A stretch of DNA of 64,000 nucleotides from Paractinoplanes deccanensis (GCF_016862115.1 NZ_BOMI01000082.1:1-64000), one strand, 5' to 3'. Shown: positions 37,047-45,815, counted from the stretch's first letter. The notes: generated by a model from the letters alone, not told the origin. Numbers and translations: made by a program.

Positions 37047-37145
37047 GCCCGAGATCTTGGCATTTATCCCTGTGATCGATGCCTAACTATCCGCATTAAG
37101 CCGGTTAATTCGGGCGCTCTCGTGGCCGCCGGTATTCGCCGCGAA

Positions 37146-37160
37146 ACGGACGTAGTCCGT
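37146..37160. promoter_or_regulatory. Inverted repeat in a divergent promoter region
   Basis: ACGGAC-GTA-GTCCGT is a perfect 15-bp inverted repeat in the AT-richer gap between the GH18-like gene and the deacetylase-glycosyltransferase gene. It is a candidate operator for coordinated control of both. A weaker ATTAA/TTAAT repeat lies at 37095-37109. Confidence 0.35.
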
Positions 37161-37204
37161 ACGAATCAATGGCCTTTTTGGGTTTTAAGTCACAAATCGA
37201 AGGG

Positions 37205-39397
37205 ATGGTCGTGACCGTCTACACCTCGAGGAAGCCGCCTCCGCCCGAGGAGAAACCACCGCCCGCGCCCGCCAGGCGCCGCCTCCGCGCGCCGGAACCG
37301 CGCTGGATCGTCTTCGCCGTGGTGCTGAGCCTGTTCGCCAGCATGCTCTTGGTGAACGGCCTGGTCACGGGCGAGTTCACGCAGGACGGCGCGCTCGAGT
37401 CCACCGCCGACACCGATCGGGTGCCCGCCGCGGCGCTCAACGGCGGCCCGATCATCCAGACCGACGGCAGCACCACCGAGACGGTGCGCGTGCCGAACAA
37501 GCAGATCGTGCTCACCTTCGACGACGGCCCCGACCCCGAATACACGCCGGAGATCCTCAAGGTCCTCGCCGAGTACCACGTCCCCGGCACGTTCTTCATG
37601 ATCGGCTCGGAGATCGCCAAGTACCCCGGCCTGGTCCGCCAGGTGAAGGACGAGGGCCACGAGATCGGCATCCACACGTTCACGCACCCCGAGATGTCCA
37701 CCAAGAACGAGTGGCGCCGCGACGTCGAGATGCAGGAGACCCAGCTCGCCCTGGCCGGCGCGGCCGGCGTCGCCAGCGTGATCTTCCGGCCGCCGTACTC
37801 GTCGACGGTCGACGCGCTCGACAACACCAACTGGACGGTGATCCGCGACATGGGGGAACGCGGCTACCTCACCGTCGTGAACGACCTGGACAGCCGTGAC
37901 TGGGAACCGTCGGTCAGCAGCGACGACATCATCGAGGCGGTCACGCCGGACGGCGACGACGGGGCGATCCTGCTCTTCCACGACGGCGGCGGCGATCGAT
38001 CCCGTACGGCGTCCGCCCTCGCCTCGGTGATCCCGGAACTGCTGAAGATGGGGTACACGTTCACCACGATCGCGGACGTGACCGGCATGAACACCGTGAA
38101 CCCGCCTGCGTCGGTGAACTCCCGTGTCCTCGGCGTGAGCATCGTCGGCGCGGTGCAGATCGCCCAGCACGTGACGCACTGGTTCACCTGGCTGCTGCTC
38201 GCGTTCGGCGTCCTCACGATCGCGCGGCTGGCGCTGATGCTCGTGCTGGGCCGCCGGCACGCGGGCCGGAACAAGCGCGGCAAGTTCCGGCGCACGTGGG
38301 GCCCGCCGTACGAGAAACCCGTGACGGTGGTCGTGCCGGCGTACAACGAGAAGGAATGCATAGCCGACACCGTCAGATCGCTCGCCGCGAGCACCCACCC
38401 GATCCGGATCATCGTGGTGGACGACGGCTCCACCGACGGCACGGCCGAGATCGCCGAGTCGCTGGGCTACCGCAACGTGACCGTGATCTGGCAGCCGAAC
38501 GCGGGCAAGCCGGCCGCCCTCAACACCGGCATCGCCGCCGCCGACACCGAGATCGTCGTCATGATGGACGGCGACACGGTCTTCGAGCCCGACACGGTGC
38601 GCCACCTGGTGCAGCCCTTCGCCGACGACACGGTCGGCGCGGTCGCCGGCAACGCCAAGGTCGCCAACCGCACGGGCATGATCGCCCTCTGGCAGCACAT
38701 CGAGTACGTGGTCGGCTTCAGCATCGACCGCCGCGCCTACGACGAGATGCGCTGCATGGCCACCGTCCCCGGCGCGATCGGCGCCTTCCGCCGCACGGCC
38801 CTCGCCCAGGTCGACGGCCTCAGCGACGACACGCTGGCCGAGGACACCGACCTGACGATCGCCGTCATCCGGTCGGGCTGGCGCGTCGTCTACGAGGAGC
38901 GGGCCCGAGCCTGGACCGAGGCGCCGACCACGATCAAGCAGCTGTGGCGCCAGCGCTACCGCTGGAGCTACGGCACCATGCAGGCCATGTGGAAACACCG
39001 CCGAGCCTTGATCGAACGAGGCCCCGGCGGCAAGTTCGGCCGGCGCGGCCTCATCAACCTGGCCCTGTTCCAGACCCTGATGCCCCTGCTCTCCCCACTG
39101 ATCGACGTCTTTCTCGTTTACGGCCTGATCTTTCTGGACCCGCTCGAGACCCTGATCGCCTGGTTCGCCATGCTCACCATCCAGCTGGCCAGCACGATCT
39201 ACGCCTTCCGCCTGGACAAGGAGTCCCTGAAACCCGTCTGGGCGGTGCCCCTGCAACAGTTCGTCTACCGCCAGCTGATGTACCTGGTCCTGATCCAGTC
39301 CACGCTCGCGGCGCTGGGCGGCATCCGCCTGGGCTGGCAGAAGCTCCAACGGGCGGGAGGGTTGAGCGCTCTGCTGGGCGCCCGATCCGAGGCTTGA
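37205..39397 (+). CDS. Polysaccharide deacetylase-glycosyltransferase family 2 fusion protein
   Basis: The 730-residue membrane protein has a cytosolic Pro-rich start, a helix near residues 35-52, and then an extracellular NodB-type deacetylase domain. Its metal and catalytic residues appear in VLTFDDGPDPEYTPEIL and IGIHTFTHPE. A second helix (near 325-345) leads back to a cytosolic GT2 domain with VVVPAYNEKE, VVDDGSTDGTAEIAE, MMDGDTVFEP, EDTDLTIAVI and the processive motif QRYRWSYG. Further helices close the protein. This is a synthase-like fusion that could make and deacetylate a GlcNAc polymer. The ATG at 37205 follows GAAGGG. Confidence 0.93.
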   Translation: MVVTVYTSRKPPPPEEKPPPAPARRRLRAPEPRWIVFAVVLSLFASMLLVNGLVTGEFTQDGALESTADTDRVPAAALNGGPIIQTDGSTTETVRVPNKQIVLTFDDGPDPEYTPEILKVLAEYHVPGTFFMIGSEIAKYPGLVRQVKDEGHEIGIHTFTHPEMSTKNEWRRDVEMQETQLALAGAAGVASVIFRPPYSSTVDALDNTNWTVIRDMGERGYLTVVNDLDSRDWEPSVSSDDIIEAVTPDGDDGAILLFHDGGGDRSRTASALASVIPELLKMGYTFTTIADVTGMNTVNPPASVNSRVLGVSIVGAVQIAQHVTHWFTWLLLAFGVLTIARLALMLVLGRRHAGRNKRGKFRRTWGPPYEKPVTVVVPAYNEKECIADTVRSLAASTHPIRIIVVDDGSTDGTAEIAESLGYRNVTVIWQPNAGKPAALNTGIAAADTEIVVMMDGDTVFEPDTVRHLVQPFADDTVGAVAGNAKVANRTGMIALWQHIEYVVGFSIDRRAYDEMRCMATVPGAIGAFRRTALAQVDGLSDDTLAEDTDLTIAVIRSGWRVVYEERARAWTEAPTTIKQLWRQRYRWSYGTMQAMWKHRRALIERGPGGKFGRRGLINLALFQTLMPLLSPLIDVFLVYGLIFLDPLETLIAWFAMLTIQLASTIYAFRLDKESLKPVWAVPLQQFVYRQLMYLVLIQSTLAALGGIRLGWQKLQRAGGLSALLGARSEA

Positions 39398-39537
39398 CCC
39401 CGGCGATCGGGGTGGCCGCGACGGCTTTCCCTGACGGGCAGGCGCGGCTGCCGGACCGGGCCGCGGCCGACCGTGTGGGCGAGTTCGTGGACGCGACATC
39501 GACCCGCGTTGCAGCCGGCCGCGCGGCTGTGGCCCTT

Positions 39538-39757
39538 CGCGGAGACCCGGTGGCGCGGGTGTGGCCCTTCGCGGAGACCCGGTGGCGCGGCTGCGGTTTT
39601 CGCGGAGACCCGGTGGCGCGGCTGCGGCTTTTCGCGGAGACCCGGTGGCGCGGGTGTGGCCCTTCGCGGAGACCTGGTGGCGCGGCTGCGGCTTTTCGCG
39701 GAGACCGGTCGCGCGGCTGCGGCCCATCGCGAAGACCGGTGGCGAGGGGTCCATGGC
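39538..39757. repeat. 31-32 bp tandem repeat, seven copies
   Basis: Copies beginning CGCGGAGACC start at 39538, 39570, 39601, 39633, 39665, 39697 and, diverged, 39728. Two flavours alternate: one with GGGTGTGGCCCTT and one with GGCTGCGGCTTTT in the second half. The 31/32-bp spacing means no frame stays open. The array follows the deacetylase-glycosyltransferase gene by 140 bp. Confidence 0.9.
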
Positions 39758-40270
39758 CGCGCGGTGGCTGGACAACGACCGGCTAACTCGCAGCGTCCAC
39801 CTGGGATCCGGCGGCTCGATGATGACATGCGATCGGCTACATGGAGATCGATCTGCTGGATCGATGAGTTCGCCGCTCCACCCGAACACGGGACGAGCAC
39901 GGCGACACGATCCACGCGCTCGGTTGCACCGCACCTTCCGCCCCATCCCCGGCGACGACCCTAAAGATCGTGCCCGACCCCGCCGAGATGAGGGACGCCG
40001 AAACCGGGCGTCGGCCACGTTGCTGGGGTCACCGTCGTCGCCCCGGGCCTGGCCGGGTCATGTGGGCTGGTGCGCCGGGCCGGTCGAGCGCCGGTTGCCG
40101 GTGTGTCGTCCGTTCAGGATCGCGTGTGCTTCGCATCGAGGGGTGGTGCCCAGCCATGCAATTGCGCGAAAGGCGCCGGACGGCCCGGAGTGGCAGGCGG
40201 TCGCGGAGTGCGGCGGGAGCGGTCGTCGTGCGTTTGGGGGCGGGCCGGAGCCGTACCTCCGGAATTGATG
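39758..40270. other. Intergenic region without a recognisable gene
   Basis: Several frames are open here, as expected at this GC content, but none has a family signature, a good ribosome site or a sensible composition. I see no RNA gene. The region separates the glycan genes from the minus-strand toxin module. Confidence 0.6.
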
Positions 40271-40969
40271 TCAGCCCTGCATCAGGCGGGTCAGGTTGGT
40301 GAGGCTGGTGATCAGGGCGGTGGTGTAGCCCAGGATGCGGCCGGCCCATTTGACGACGGCGGAGGCGATCTGGGCGGCGACGATGGGGATGGTGATGACC
40401 AGGAGGGCTTCGGCGGCCCAGACGATGACGCGGGCCACCAGGTCGGCTATGAGGTCGCGGACGATGTCGCGGGTGAAGGTGACCAGGTTGCCGGCGGCCT
40501 GGGTGGCGGAGGACATGGTGGCGGCCAGTGCGCCGAGGCCGCCGAGGGCGTCGACGTTGTTGGCCATGAGGGACTGGTACGTGGTGGCGGCGGCGCCCTG
40601 CCAGTCGGGGAGGTCGGCGGCCAGGTGGGCGTGCAGGTCCTCGGACATGGCCTGGAGCTCGGCGGACATGTTCTGCCAGGTGGCGGCGTGGGAGGCCACC
40701 CGGTCGGGGATGCCGGCCAGCTTGTCGAGGACGGCGCGCAGCGGCTCGAAGTATTCCATGGCCCAGCCGAGGCCGTTGGCGAGCAGTGAGCTGAACGGGT
40801 CGAGCACGGTGGCAGTGGCTTCCAGCGCGAACGCGCCGCCGGCCAGGGCGCCGTCGACCCAGCTGCCGCCGCTGACGGACTGGTGCAGGCCCCGGAAGCT
40901 GTCGACGAGCGAGGCGCCGGTGACGCTGCCGCCCGGGTTGACGACGTTGGCGACCAGTGAGGTGCTCAC
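40271..40969 (-). CDS. WXG100-like protein with C-terminal membrane segments
   Basis: The 232-residue protein has a long alpha-helical region with a WxG-like turn (LPDWQGAAATTYQSLM) preceded by HAATWQNMSAELQAMSEDL. This is typical of WXG100/PPE-like type VII secretion substrates. After it lie two hydrophobic stretches (near residues 165-205) that could form or insert into membranes. Its ATG overlaps the stop of the EspC-like gene as ATGA. As the last gene of a toxin/immunity group, it may be the secretion partner of the toxin. The exact role is inferred. Confidence 0.82.
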   Translation of the reverse strand: MSTSLVANVVNPGGSVTGASLVDSFRGLHQSVSGGSWVDGALAGGAFALEATATVLDPFSSLLANGLGWAMEYFEPLRAVLDKLAGIPDRVASHAATWQNMSAELQAMSEDLHAHLAADLPDWQGAAATTYQSLMANNVDALGGLGALAATMSSATQAAGNLVTFTRDIVRDLIADLVARVIVWAAEALLVITIPIVAAQIASAVVKWAGRILGYTTALITSLTNLTRLMQG

Positions 40970-41277
40970 AGCACACCCGCCTTTCGCAGGCGCTGCGCGG
41001 CGGCGTCGTCGGCCTGGTCGTAGCCGGCGCCGGTCTGGCGCAGGGCCTCGCCGGCGAGCCGCAGGTTCTCCTCGACATAGGCGATGAGCTGGTCCTGGCG
41101 CACGTGCCGCGCTTCGAGGATGCCGGCGATCCAGCCGCAGAGCAGGCCGTACGCGGCGTCGTCCCGGCCGATCGCCGAGGAGGCCGCCCTGACCGCGCCG
41201 AAACGCTGCTGAACGCCCTCGACGCGGGCGGCGTGCGCCCTGATCTGCTCGGCGTCGGCCGAGAAGCCGTCAGCCAT
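40966..41277 (-). CDS. EspC-like small type VII secretion-associated protein
   Basis: The 103-residue all-helical protein begins with FSADAEQIRAHAARVEGVQQRF and ends in a charged helix with AGYDQADDAAAQRLRKAGVL. Size and pattern resemble the T7SS_ESX_EspC family, whose members form dimers or filaments with WXG-type substrates. The ATG at 41277 follows GGAGGACCCC. A start four codons upstream is less likely. It is coupled by ATGA to the WXG-like gene downstream, and the pair probably forms a heterodimer. Confidence 0.82.
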   Translation of the reverse strand: MADGFSADAEQIRAHAARVEGVQQRFGAVRAASSAIGRDDAAYGLLCGWIAGILEARHVRQDQLIAYVEENLRLAGEALRQTGAGYDQADDAAAQRLRKAGVL

Positions 41278-41318
41278 GGGGTCCTCCACTCATCTCCATG
41301 GATGTTAGGAGGGGTGCG

Positions 41319-41675
41319 CTACCCGTGCGCTTCGGCGATCACGGTGCGCAGGGTTTCGAGGAGCCTGCGGAGATATCCGATCGCCTCGGCGTCGGAAGGG
41401 TCGTCGAGGCCGCGGTTGCCGTCCCCCGCGACGAGTCGGAGGTAGGTGCCCTCGGGCTGGGGCTCCGCCAGGATCGTCTCCAGCGCGGTCAGATATTGCT
41501 CGAGATAGAACGTGCTTGTCTGAGCCGTGTCGCGGAGCTCTTCGCGAACCTCGTCGAAGCCGTCCGAGTCGTGGACATAGCCGTGCAGCAGCGCGCGCAC
41601 CTTTTCGATGGGCGGCAGGGCCGACCGCTCCGCGATGCGCGCGCGAAGCGACTCGGGCAGGCCGGACGTGTCCAT
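41319..41675 (-). CDS. Putative immunity protein for the adjacent toxin
   Basis: I recognise no family in this 118-residue soluble helical protein. It has a short N-terminal helix, then a Glu/Asp-rich four-helix-like body (FDEVREELRDTAQTSTFYL and YLRRLLETLRTVIAEAHG). It starts only 3 bp after the stop of the RNase-like toxin gene. In polymorphic toxin loci the gene immediately downstream normally encodes the specific inhibitor, and small size with acidic character fits a nuclease inhibitor. This role is inferred from position only. Confidence 0.72.
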   Translation of the reverse strand: MDTSGLPESLRARIAERSALPPIEKVRALLHGYVHDSDGFDEVREELRDTAQTSTFYLEQYLTALETILAEPQPEGTYLRLVAGDGNRGLDDPSDAEAIGYLRRLLETLRTVIAEAHG

Positions 41676-41678
41676 GGC

Positions 41679-42371
41679 CTATGACCCTAACGCCGCGGGG
41701 AACGCCGTGAGGATGAAGGGCTGCGCCGGATCCGACCCCTGCACCAGTTTGATGCGGATCCGGACGAGGCTGGTTGTCACATATGTGGCCTCGCGTGGGC
41801 CGACGCCATACATGCCCTTGTTGTAGTAGCCCTCGCCGACACGATGACCCGCATCGAACAAGCCGTCATGGGATCGGTCCATCGCCAGGTCGTCGCGGAT
41901 GCGAGACCAGTTCTCGCGGATGTATCCGTTGATCTCGCGGTGCATGGTCGAGGGATCCGTCCACCTGAGGGAGGCGTTCACGGCTTCGTTCCATTCGCCG
42001 TCGCCGTAGATGCGGCCTTCGATCGTCCTCGGTCCGTCTCCTCTGCGCAGGGGAATGCTGGGCCCGTGATGGTCCAGCGTGTGGGCCCGCTGGTGTGCCA
42101 GGTCGTTCGCGGCGATGTCGAACCTGGGCGGCTCGTCGCCGAGCTGTTCGTAGCGCCGCATGATCTCGGCCAGCTCGGGGTCGTCCGGAGTCCGATCGCC
42201 CTGAGCTCGGGTGGTCGTGGTGGAGCTCCCCGACCCCGGCCTGCCCGCCTGGGCGACCGCGGCCACGGCGTCGTGGGCGCCGTCCATGTCGCCCGGGCCG
42301 GGGGAGCGTGGGCCCCTCGGCGGGGGCGGCGGGTCGCCGCCGCTGCCGGACGGCTTGGGCTTGCCGGTCAC
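41679..42371 (-). CDS. Polymorphic toxin with C-terminal RNase A-like (CdiA-CT type) domain
   Basis: The protein of about 230 residues has a Pro/Gly/Ser-rich start and a C-terminal domain resembling the bacterial RNase A-like toxin domain of CdiA proteins. The pattern is a His-rich first strand (LAHQRAHTLDHHG), then ASLRWTDPSTMHREINGYI, a helix ending NWSRIRDDL, and the closing strands VRIRIKLVQG and PFILTAFP. It would cut RNA in target cells. There is no signal peptide or long trafficking region; neighbouring WXG-like genes suggest type VII export. The start is uncertain: GTG 42371 or ATG 42287. Confidence 0.72.
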   Translation of the reverse strand: MTGKPKPSGSGGDPPPPPRGPRSPGPGDMDGAHDAVAAVAQAGRPGSGSSTTTTRAQGDRTPDDPELAEIMRRYEQLGDEPPRFDIAANDLAHQRAHTLDHHGPSIPLRRGDGPRTIEGRIYGDGEWNEAVNASLRWTDPSTMHREINGYIRENWSRIRDDLAMDRSHDGLFDAGHRVGEGYYNKGMYGVGPREATYVTTSLVRIRIKLVQGSDPAQPFILTAFPAALGS

Positions 42372-42406
42372 ACCGGGGACGTTAACAATGCACGTCCATC
42401 GATGGC

Positions 42407-43606
42407 CTAGTCGCGGGACACCTCGTGGCGGCCGGTCAGGGAGGCTCGGTCGGCGGCGGCGCGGCCGGAGAGCCAGCCGGCCCGGTTGCCGGCCGTGGTG
42501 GTGCGGTGGACGAGGCGGGGGAACTGGCGCTCGACGGCCGAGCGGACCTCGTCGGCGCGGGCGGTCAGGACGGGGAGCAGGGCGGTGGACTGCGGCGTCG
42601 TGGTGGTGACCTCCTCGACGGTGGCGTCGAGGCGTTCGCCGATGCGGGACGCGTAGGCGGTCAGGAAGGCGTGGCGGAACGCGCGGGTGCTCGATCTCTC
42701 GTGGGTCATGGCGCGGGTGGCCTGGATCAGCAGCGAGGTGAACAGGATCTCGGTGGCGTCGAGGTCGGTGGGGAAGCCGATCAGGGTGGAGAAGCCGAAC
42801 CTCTTCGTCCACACGGCACGGCAGCCGTTGGCGTCGGCGACGACCTGGAGCAGCAGGGTCTTGGGGGCCTCGTAGGGGTTGTCGACGGGCACCCGGCGGC
42901 TCGCCGGAGCGTCGCGGCGGCCGGTCTCGGCGGTGAGCAGGGCGTGGTCGATGCGGTGGCGGGCCATGAGCTCCTGGGCCTTTGCCGTGCAGGCCTCGGC
43001 CTCCTCGGGGTAGTCGGTGGACTCGGCCTTGGCCAGCAGGGCGCGCACCCGGCTCAGGGTGCGCTCGTCGAGGTCGGCGGCCGGGACGGCGGGGCCCGCG
43101 GTGCCCGGCGGCGGGACGATCAGCTCGATCGGCGGCAGGGCGTTGAGCAGGCAGAGCACCTCGACGGCGGTGACGATCGCGACCGTGCGGCTGACGCCCT
43201 CGCGCGCCGCCCACGCGGTCAGGTAGAGGTCGTCGTGCGCCCACCAGACGGTGGCGCCGAGCTCGGCCAGCTGGGCCCGCCAGCGGTGGTCGACGGTGGC
43301 GGACGCGTGGCTGCGCATCTGGGCGGCGATCGCGTCGGCGACCAGCCTGCCGTGGCGCGCGGAGTGGTCGCGCCGGGCGGCGCGGGCCAGCTCGGCCGGT
43401 TGCCAGCCGTCGTGCCACAGGCGCCGGACGTCGCGGAGCAGGGCGGTGAGCAGGGCGCGGTTGACCGGTTGCTCGCCGAGCGGGCCGGTGAGCAGCGTCA
43501 GGCAGTCCTCCAGGTCGTACGTCCGGCCGGCGCGCACCGACCAGACGGCCCGCTGGACGGTCTCGTCGGCCACTTGCGGGCGCGGTTCGTCGCTGTTTGT
43601 ACGCAT
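42407..43606 (-). CDS. DUF2786 domain protein, second copy
   Basis: The 399-residue protein is a clear paralogue of the gene at 14179-15255. It shares the central DUF2786 motif (RVRALLAKAESTDYPEEAEACTAKAQELMARH), the preceding LPPIELIVPPPGT, the N-terminal HDGWQPAELARAAR and the C-terminal TSLLIQATRAMTHE and AYASRIGERLDA. Function is unknown. The ATG at 43606 follows GGAGGCCAC. It lies 35 bp upstream of the toxin gene on the same strand, so it could belong to the toxin locus, whereas the first copy stands alone. Confidence 0.85.
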   Translation of the reverse strand: MRTNSDEPRPQVADETVQRAVWSVRAGRTYDLEDCLTLLTGPLGEQPVNRALLTALLRDVRRLWHDGWQPAELARAARRDHSARHGRLVADAIAAQMRSHASATVDHRWRAQLAELGATVWWAHDDLYLTAWAAREGVSRTVAIVTAVEVLCLLNALPPIELIVPPPGTAGPAVPAADLDERTLSRVRALLAKAESTDYPEEAEACTAKAQELMARHRIDHALLTAETGRRDAPASRRVPVDNPYEAPKTLLLQVVADANGCRAVWTKRFGFSTLIGFPTDLDATEILFTSLLIQATRAMTHERSSTRAFRHAFLTAYASRIGERLDATVEEVTTTTPQSTALLPVLTARADEVRSAVERQFPRLVHRTTTAGNRAGWLSGRAAADRASLTGRHEVSRD

Positions 43607-43752
43607 GTGGCCTCCGTTCGATCGCCCGACAGTACCCAAGGCGGCCGGAGATCGTTCCGGGCCTGTGGATAACTACCGAGCGGCACCCGGAACTGCAACC
43701 TGAGCTGCGGATTCTGGGGGTTCCCCCGTGCACCGAGCCCCCCGGAGTTCCC

Positions 43753-44487
43753 ATGCCTCGCTGGTCCCGTGCCGCCTTCGCGATCGCGGCAGCCCTGCCC
43801 CTGGTGGTGCTCCAGCCCGGCGTCGCGCAGGCGGCCGGCAACGCGAAGGCGTACAAGCTGATGAGCCAGACCGGCGGCAGGGGCGCCGTCGCCCGGTGGA
43901 ACCCGTGCGCGGGCCCGATCGACTACCGCGTCAACCTGGCGCGCTCCCCCAAGAGCTCGCTGCCCGAGGTCAAGCAGGCCGTCGCGAACGTGGCGAAGGC
44001 GACCGGCCTGACCTTCCGCTACGCCGGGACCACCTCGGCCGTGCCGGCCGCCAACAAGGGCTTCAGCGGTACGTATCCCGCGGGCACCGAGATCGTCATC
44101 GCCTGGGCGGCGCCGGGCGTGCAGAGCAGCATGCTCCCGCGGACGACGACGACCGCCGGCATGGGCGGCTACCTGGCCCGCAGCGCGTACACGGCGAGCG
44201 GCGCGCCGGCGTGGAGCATGTCGCAGGGCCGCGTCGTCCTCAACGCGGCCATCGCCGCCAGGATGGCCCGCGGCTTCGGCGCCGGCCGGGGCGGCACCAC
44301 CGGCCAGCTGCTGATGCACGAAATCGGCCACGCGGTCGGGCTCGACCACCCCACGATCGCCGACAAGTACGAGATCATGTACCCCGTCCTGACCACCAAG
44401 AAGGCGACGTGGGGAGCCGGCGACCTGACCGGCCTGCGCCTGGTCGGCAGGAGCGCCGGCTGCCTGTACCACCAGCCTCCGAAGTAG
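43753..44487 (+). CDS. Secreted matrixin-like zinc metalloprotease
   Basis: The 244-residue protein begins with a secretion signal (AAFAIAAALPLVVLQPGVAQA, about 28 residues). Its zinc site HEIGHAVGLDH (residues 189-199) matches HExxHxxGxxH of metzincins, with a Met-turn-like EIMYP a few residues later. The front part, with KAYKLMSQTGGRGAVARWNPC, fits actinobacterial matrixin-like peptidases with a possible self-inhibitory Cys. It would act outside the cell on proteins. The ATG at 43753 gives an intact signal. It is transcribed away from the DUF2786 gene. Confidence 0.88.
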   Translation: MPRWSRAAFAIAAALPLVVLQPGVAQAAGNAKAYKLMSQTGGRGAVARWNPCAGPIDYRVNLARSPKSSLPEVKQAVANVAKATGLTFRYAGTTSAVPAANKGFSGTYPAGTEIVIAWAAPGVQSSMLPRTTTTAGMGGYLARSAYTASGAPAWSMSQGRVVLNAAIAARMARGFGAGRGGTTGQLLMHEIGHAVGLDHPTIADKYEIMYPVLTTKKATWGAGDLTGLRLVGRSAGCLYHQPPK

Positions 44488-44511
44488 ACCGGCGCGCCCG
44501 CAGCAGGGACG

Positions 44512-45414
44512 ATGTCAGGCGTGCGGACTCTGGTGCTGGGCGGGAGCGGGCTCATCGGCGCGCACGTCGTGGACGTGCTGCGCGAGCGGGGTCATGCGGC
44601 GGTCACGGCCGGCCGGAGCGCCGGCGATCACCGGCTCGACGTGCGGTCGGCGACAGCCGAGCAGCTGCGGGCGGTCCTGGCCGGCTGCGACGGGGTCGTG
44701 ATGGCCACGCGCACCGACGAGCAGCGGCCGCTGCCCAAGCCGGTCTATCCCGCCCTGCGGCGGGACATGGTCGAGCCGGTGGTACGCCTGTTCGCCGCCG
44801 CCCGTGCCGAGGGAGTCTCCAGCGGCGTGCTGATGGGCTCGTACTACACCTATTTCGACCGGCTGCACCCCGAGTGGCGGCTCGCCGAGCGTCACCCGTA
44901 CGTGCGTTGCCGGCTGGAGCAGGCGCGCGAGGGCCGGGCCGCCGGCGTGCCCGTCGCGGTGCTGGAGCTGCCCTTCGTCTTCGGCCGGGCCGGTGATCGG
45001 CTGCCGAACTGGGCGGGACCGCTCGACCGCTGGGCCCGCTCCCGATTCCCGTTGACGGCCCCACCCGGCGGTACGGCGGTGACGACCGCCCGCCACGTCG
45101 CCGAGGCCGCCGTCGACGCGCTCGAGAGCCGCAGCGACGCCGACATCCCGGTCGCGGACGAGAACCTCACCTGGGCCGAGATGATCGGGCGGATCGCGGC
45201 CGCCGCCGGGCGCCCCCGGGCGGTGCGCCGGTTGCCGGCCGCCGTGGTGCGGGCCGCCCTGCGTGGCGGGGGAGCGGTGCAGAGGGCGAGCCGCAAGGAG
45301 TCGGGCGTCGACCCGTCGCATCTCGCCGGCCTGCTGCTCGCCGAGCTCTTCGTCGAGCCGGTGACCGGCCGGCCCGTGGACGCGGCGATCCGCGAGTCGT
45401 TCAGCTCTCGCTAG
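44512..45414 (+). CDS. NAD-dependent epimerase/dehydratase-like protein
   Basis: The 300-residue protein has the extended SDR Rossmann start VRTLVLGGSGLIGAHVVDVL (GxxGxxG). A central SYYTYF takes the place of the usual YxxxK, so the catalytic Lys is not obvious and the protein may be an atypical SDR that only binds NAD(P). Later parts (GTAVTTARHVAEAAVDAL and LTWAEMIGRIAAAAG) are typical of NAD-dependent epimerases and NmrA-like proteins. The substrate is unknown. It follows the protease gene by 24 bp. Confidence 0.82.
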   Translation: MSGVRTLVLGGSGLIGAHVVDVLRERGHAAVTAGRSAGDHRLDVRSATAEQLRAVLAGCDGVVMATRTDEQRPLPKPVYPALRRDMVEPVVRLFAAARAEGVSSGVLMGSYYTYFDRLHPEWRLAERHPYVRCRLEQAREGRAAGVPVAVLELPFVFGRAGDRLPNWAGPLDRWARSRFPLTAPPGGTAVTTARHVAEAAVDALESRSDADIPVADENLTWAEMIGRIAAAAGRPRAVRRLPAAVVRAALRGGGAVQRASRKESGVDPSHLAGLLLAELFVEPVTGRPVDAAIRESFSSR

Positions 45415-45559
45415 GCTCGTCGAGCTCGGCGAGCATCTCGTTCACCCGGCGCAGCCGTTCCTCCAGCTCCCGCACGTCGGCGCCGGCGCGCACCCGCTCG
45501 CGCAGCTCCTCGGCGAGATAATCGCGTAACTCATCGGCGGCCGGCTCGTTATTGCTCAC
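45401..45559 (-). CDS. Small coiled-coil protein (52 residues)
   Basis: On the minus strand a GTG at 45559 opens a 52-codon frame whose product is highly charged and heptad-like: ADELRDYLAEELRERVRAG, then ADVRELEERLRRVNEMLAEL, then an acidic Ser-rich end. Its composition differs from shadow frames, which are Arg/Pro/Ser-rich, and suggests a real small helical protein. The family is not recognised. It overlaps the end of the convergent epimerase gene by 14 bp. The ribosome site (GGCGGA) is close to the start. Confidence 0.5.
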   Translation of the reverse strand: MSNNEPAADELRDYLAEELRERVRAGADVRELEERLRRVNEMLAELDEPSES

Positions 45560-45815
45560 TCCGCCAGGATGCCCCGGCCCCGGCCGATCCGCAGCCCTGT
45601 GTGATCAAGACCGGTCACCCTCGCGGGCTACGCCGTTCATACCCGGAGTGCATCGTCCTAACGAACCTCTCTTGTGGACCATGTCGCCGACCTTCGTCCC
45701 CTGAGCTGGGTGGGCCCTCGGCTGACCGGTGACCAAGACGGATCGTCCCGCCGTTCACGCTCCGGGTTTCCGTGCGTCAAGGTGAGTCACCTCGGAGAAC
45801 TCCTAGGAGGGCGCG

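Noticed and set aside
39538-39757. Array read as a CRISPR locus
   Set aside because: The 32-bp period leaves no spacers, copies alternate between two flavours, and no cas gene is present.
37190-40018. 942-codon minus-strand ORF opposite the deacetylase-glycosyltransferase
   Set aside because: Its product is His/Gln/Glu/Arg-rich antisense noise typical of high-GC genes; the plus-strand gene has clear domains.
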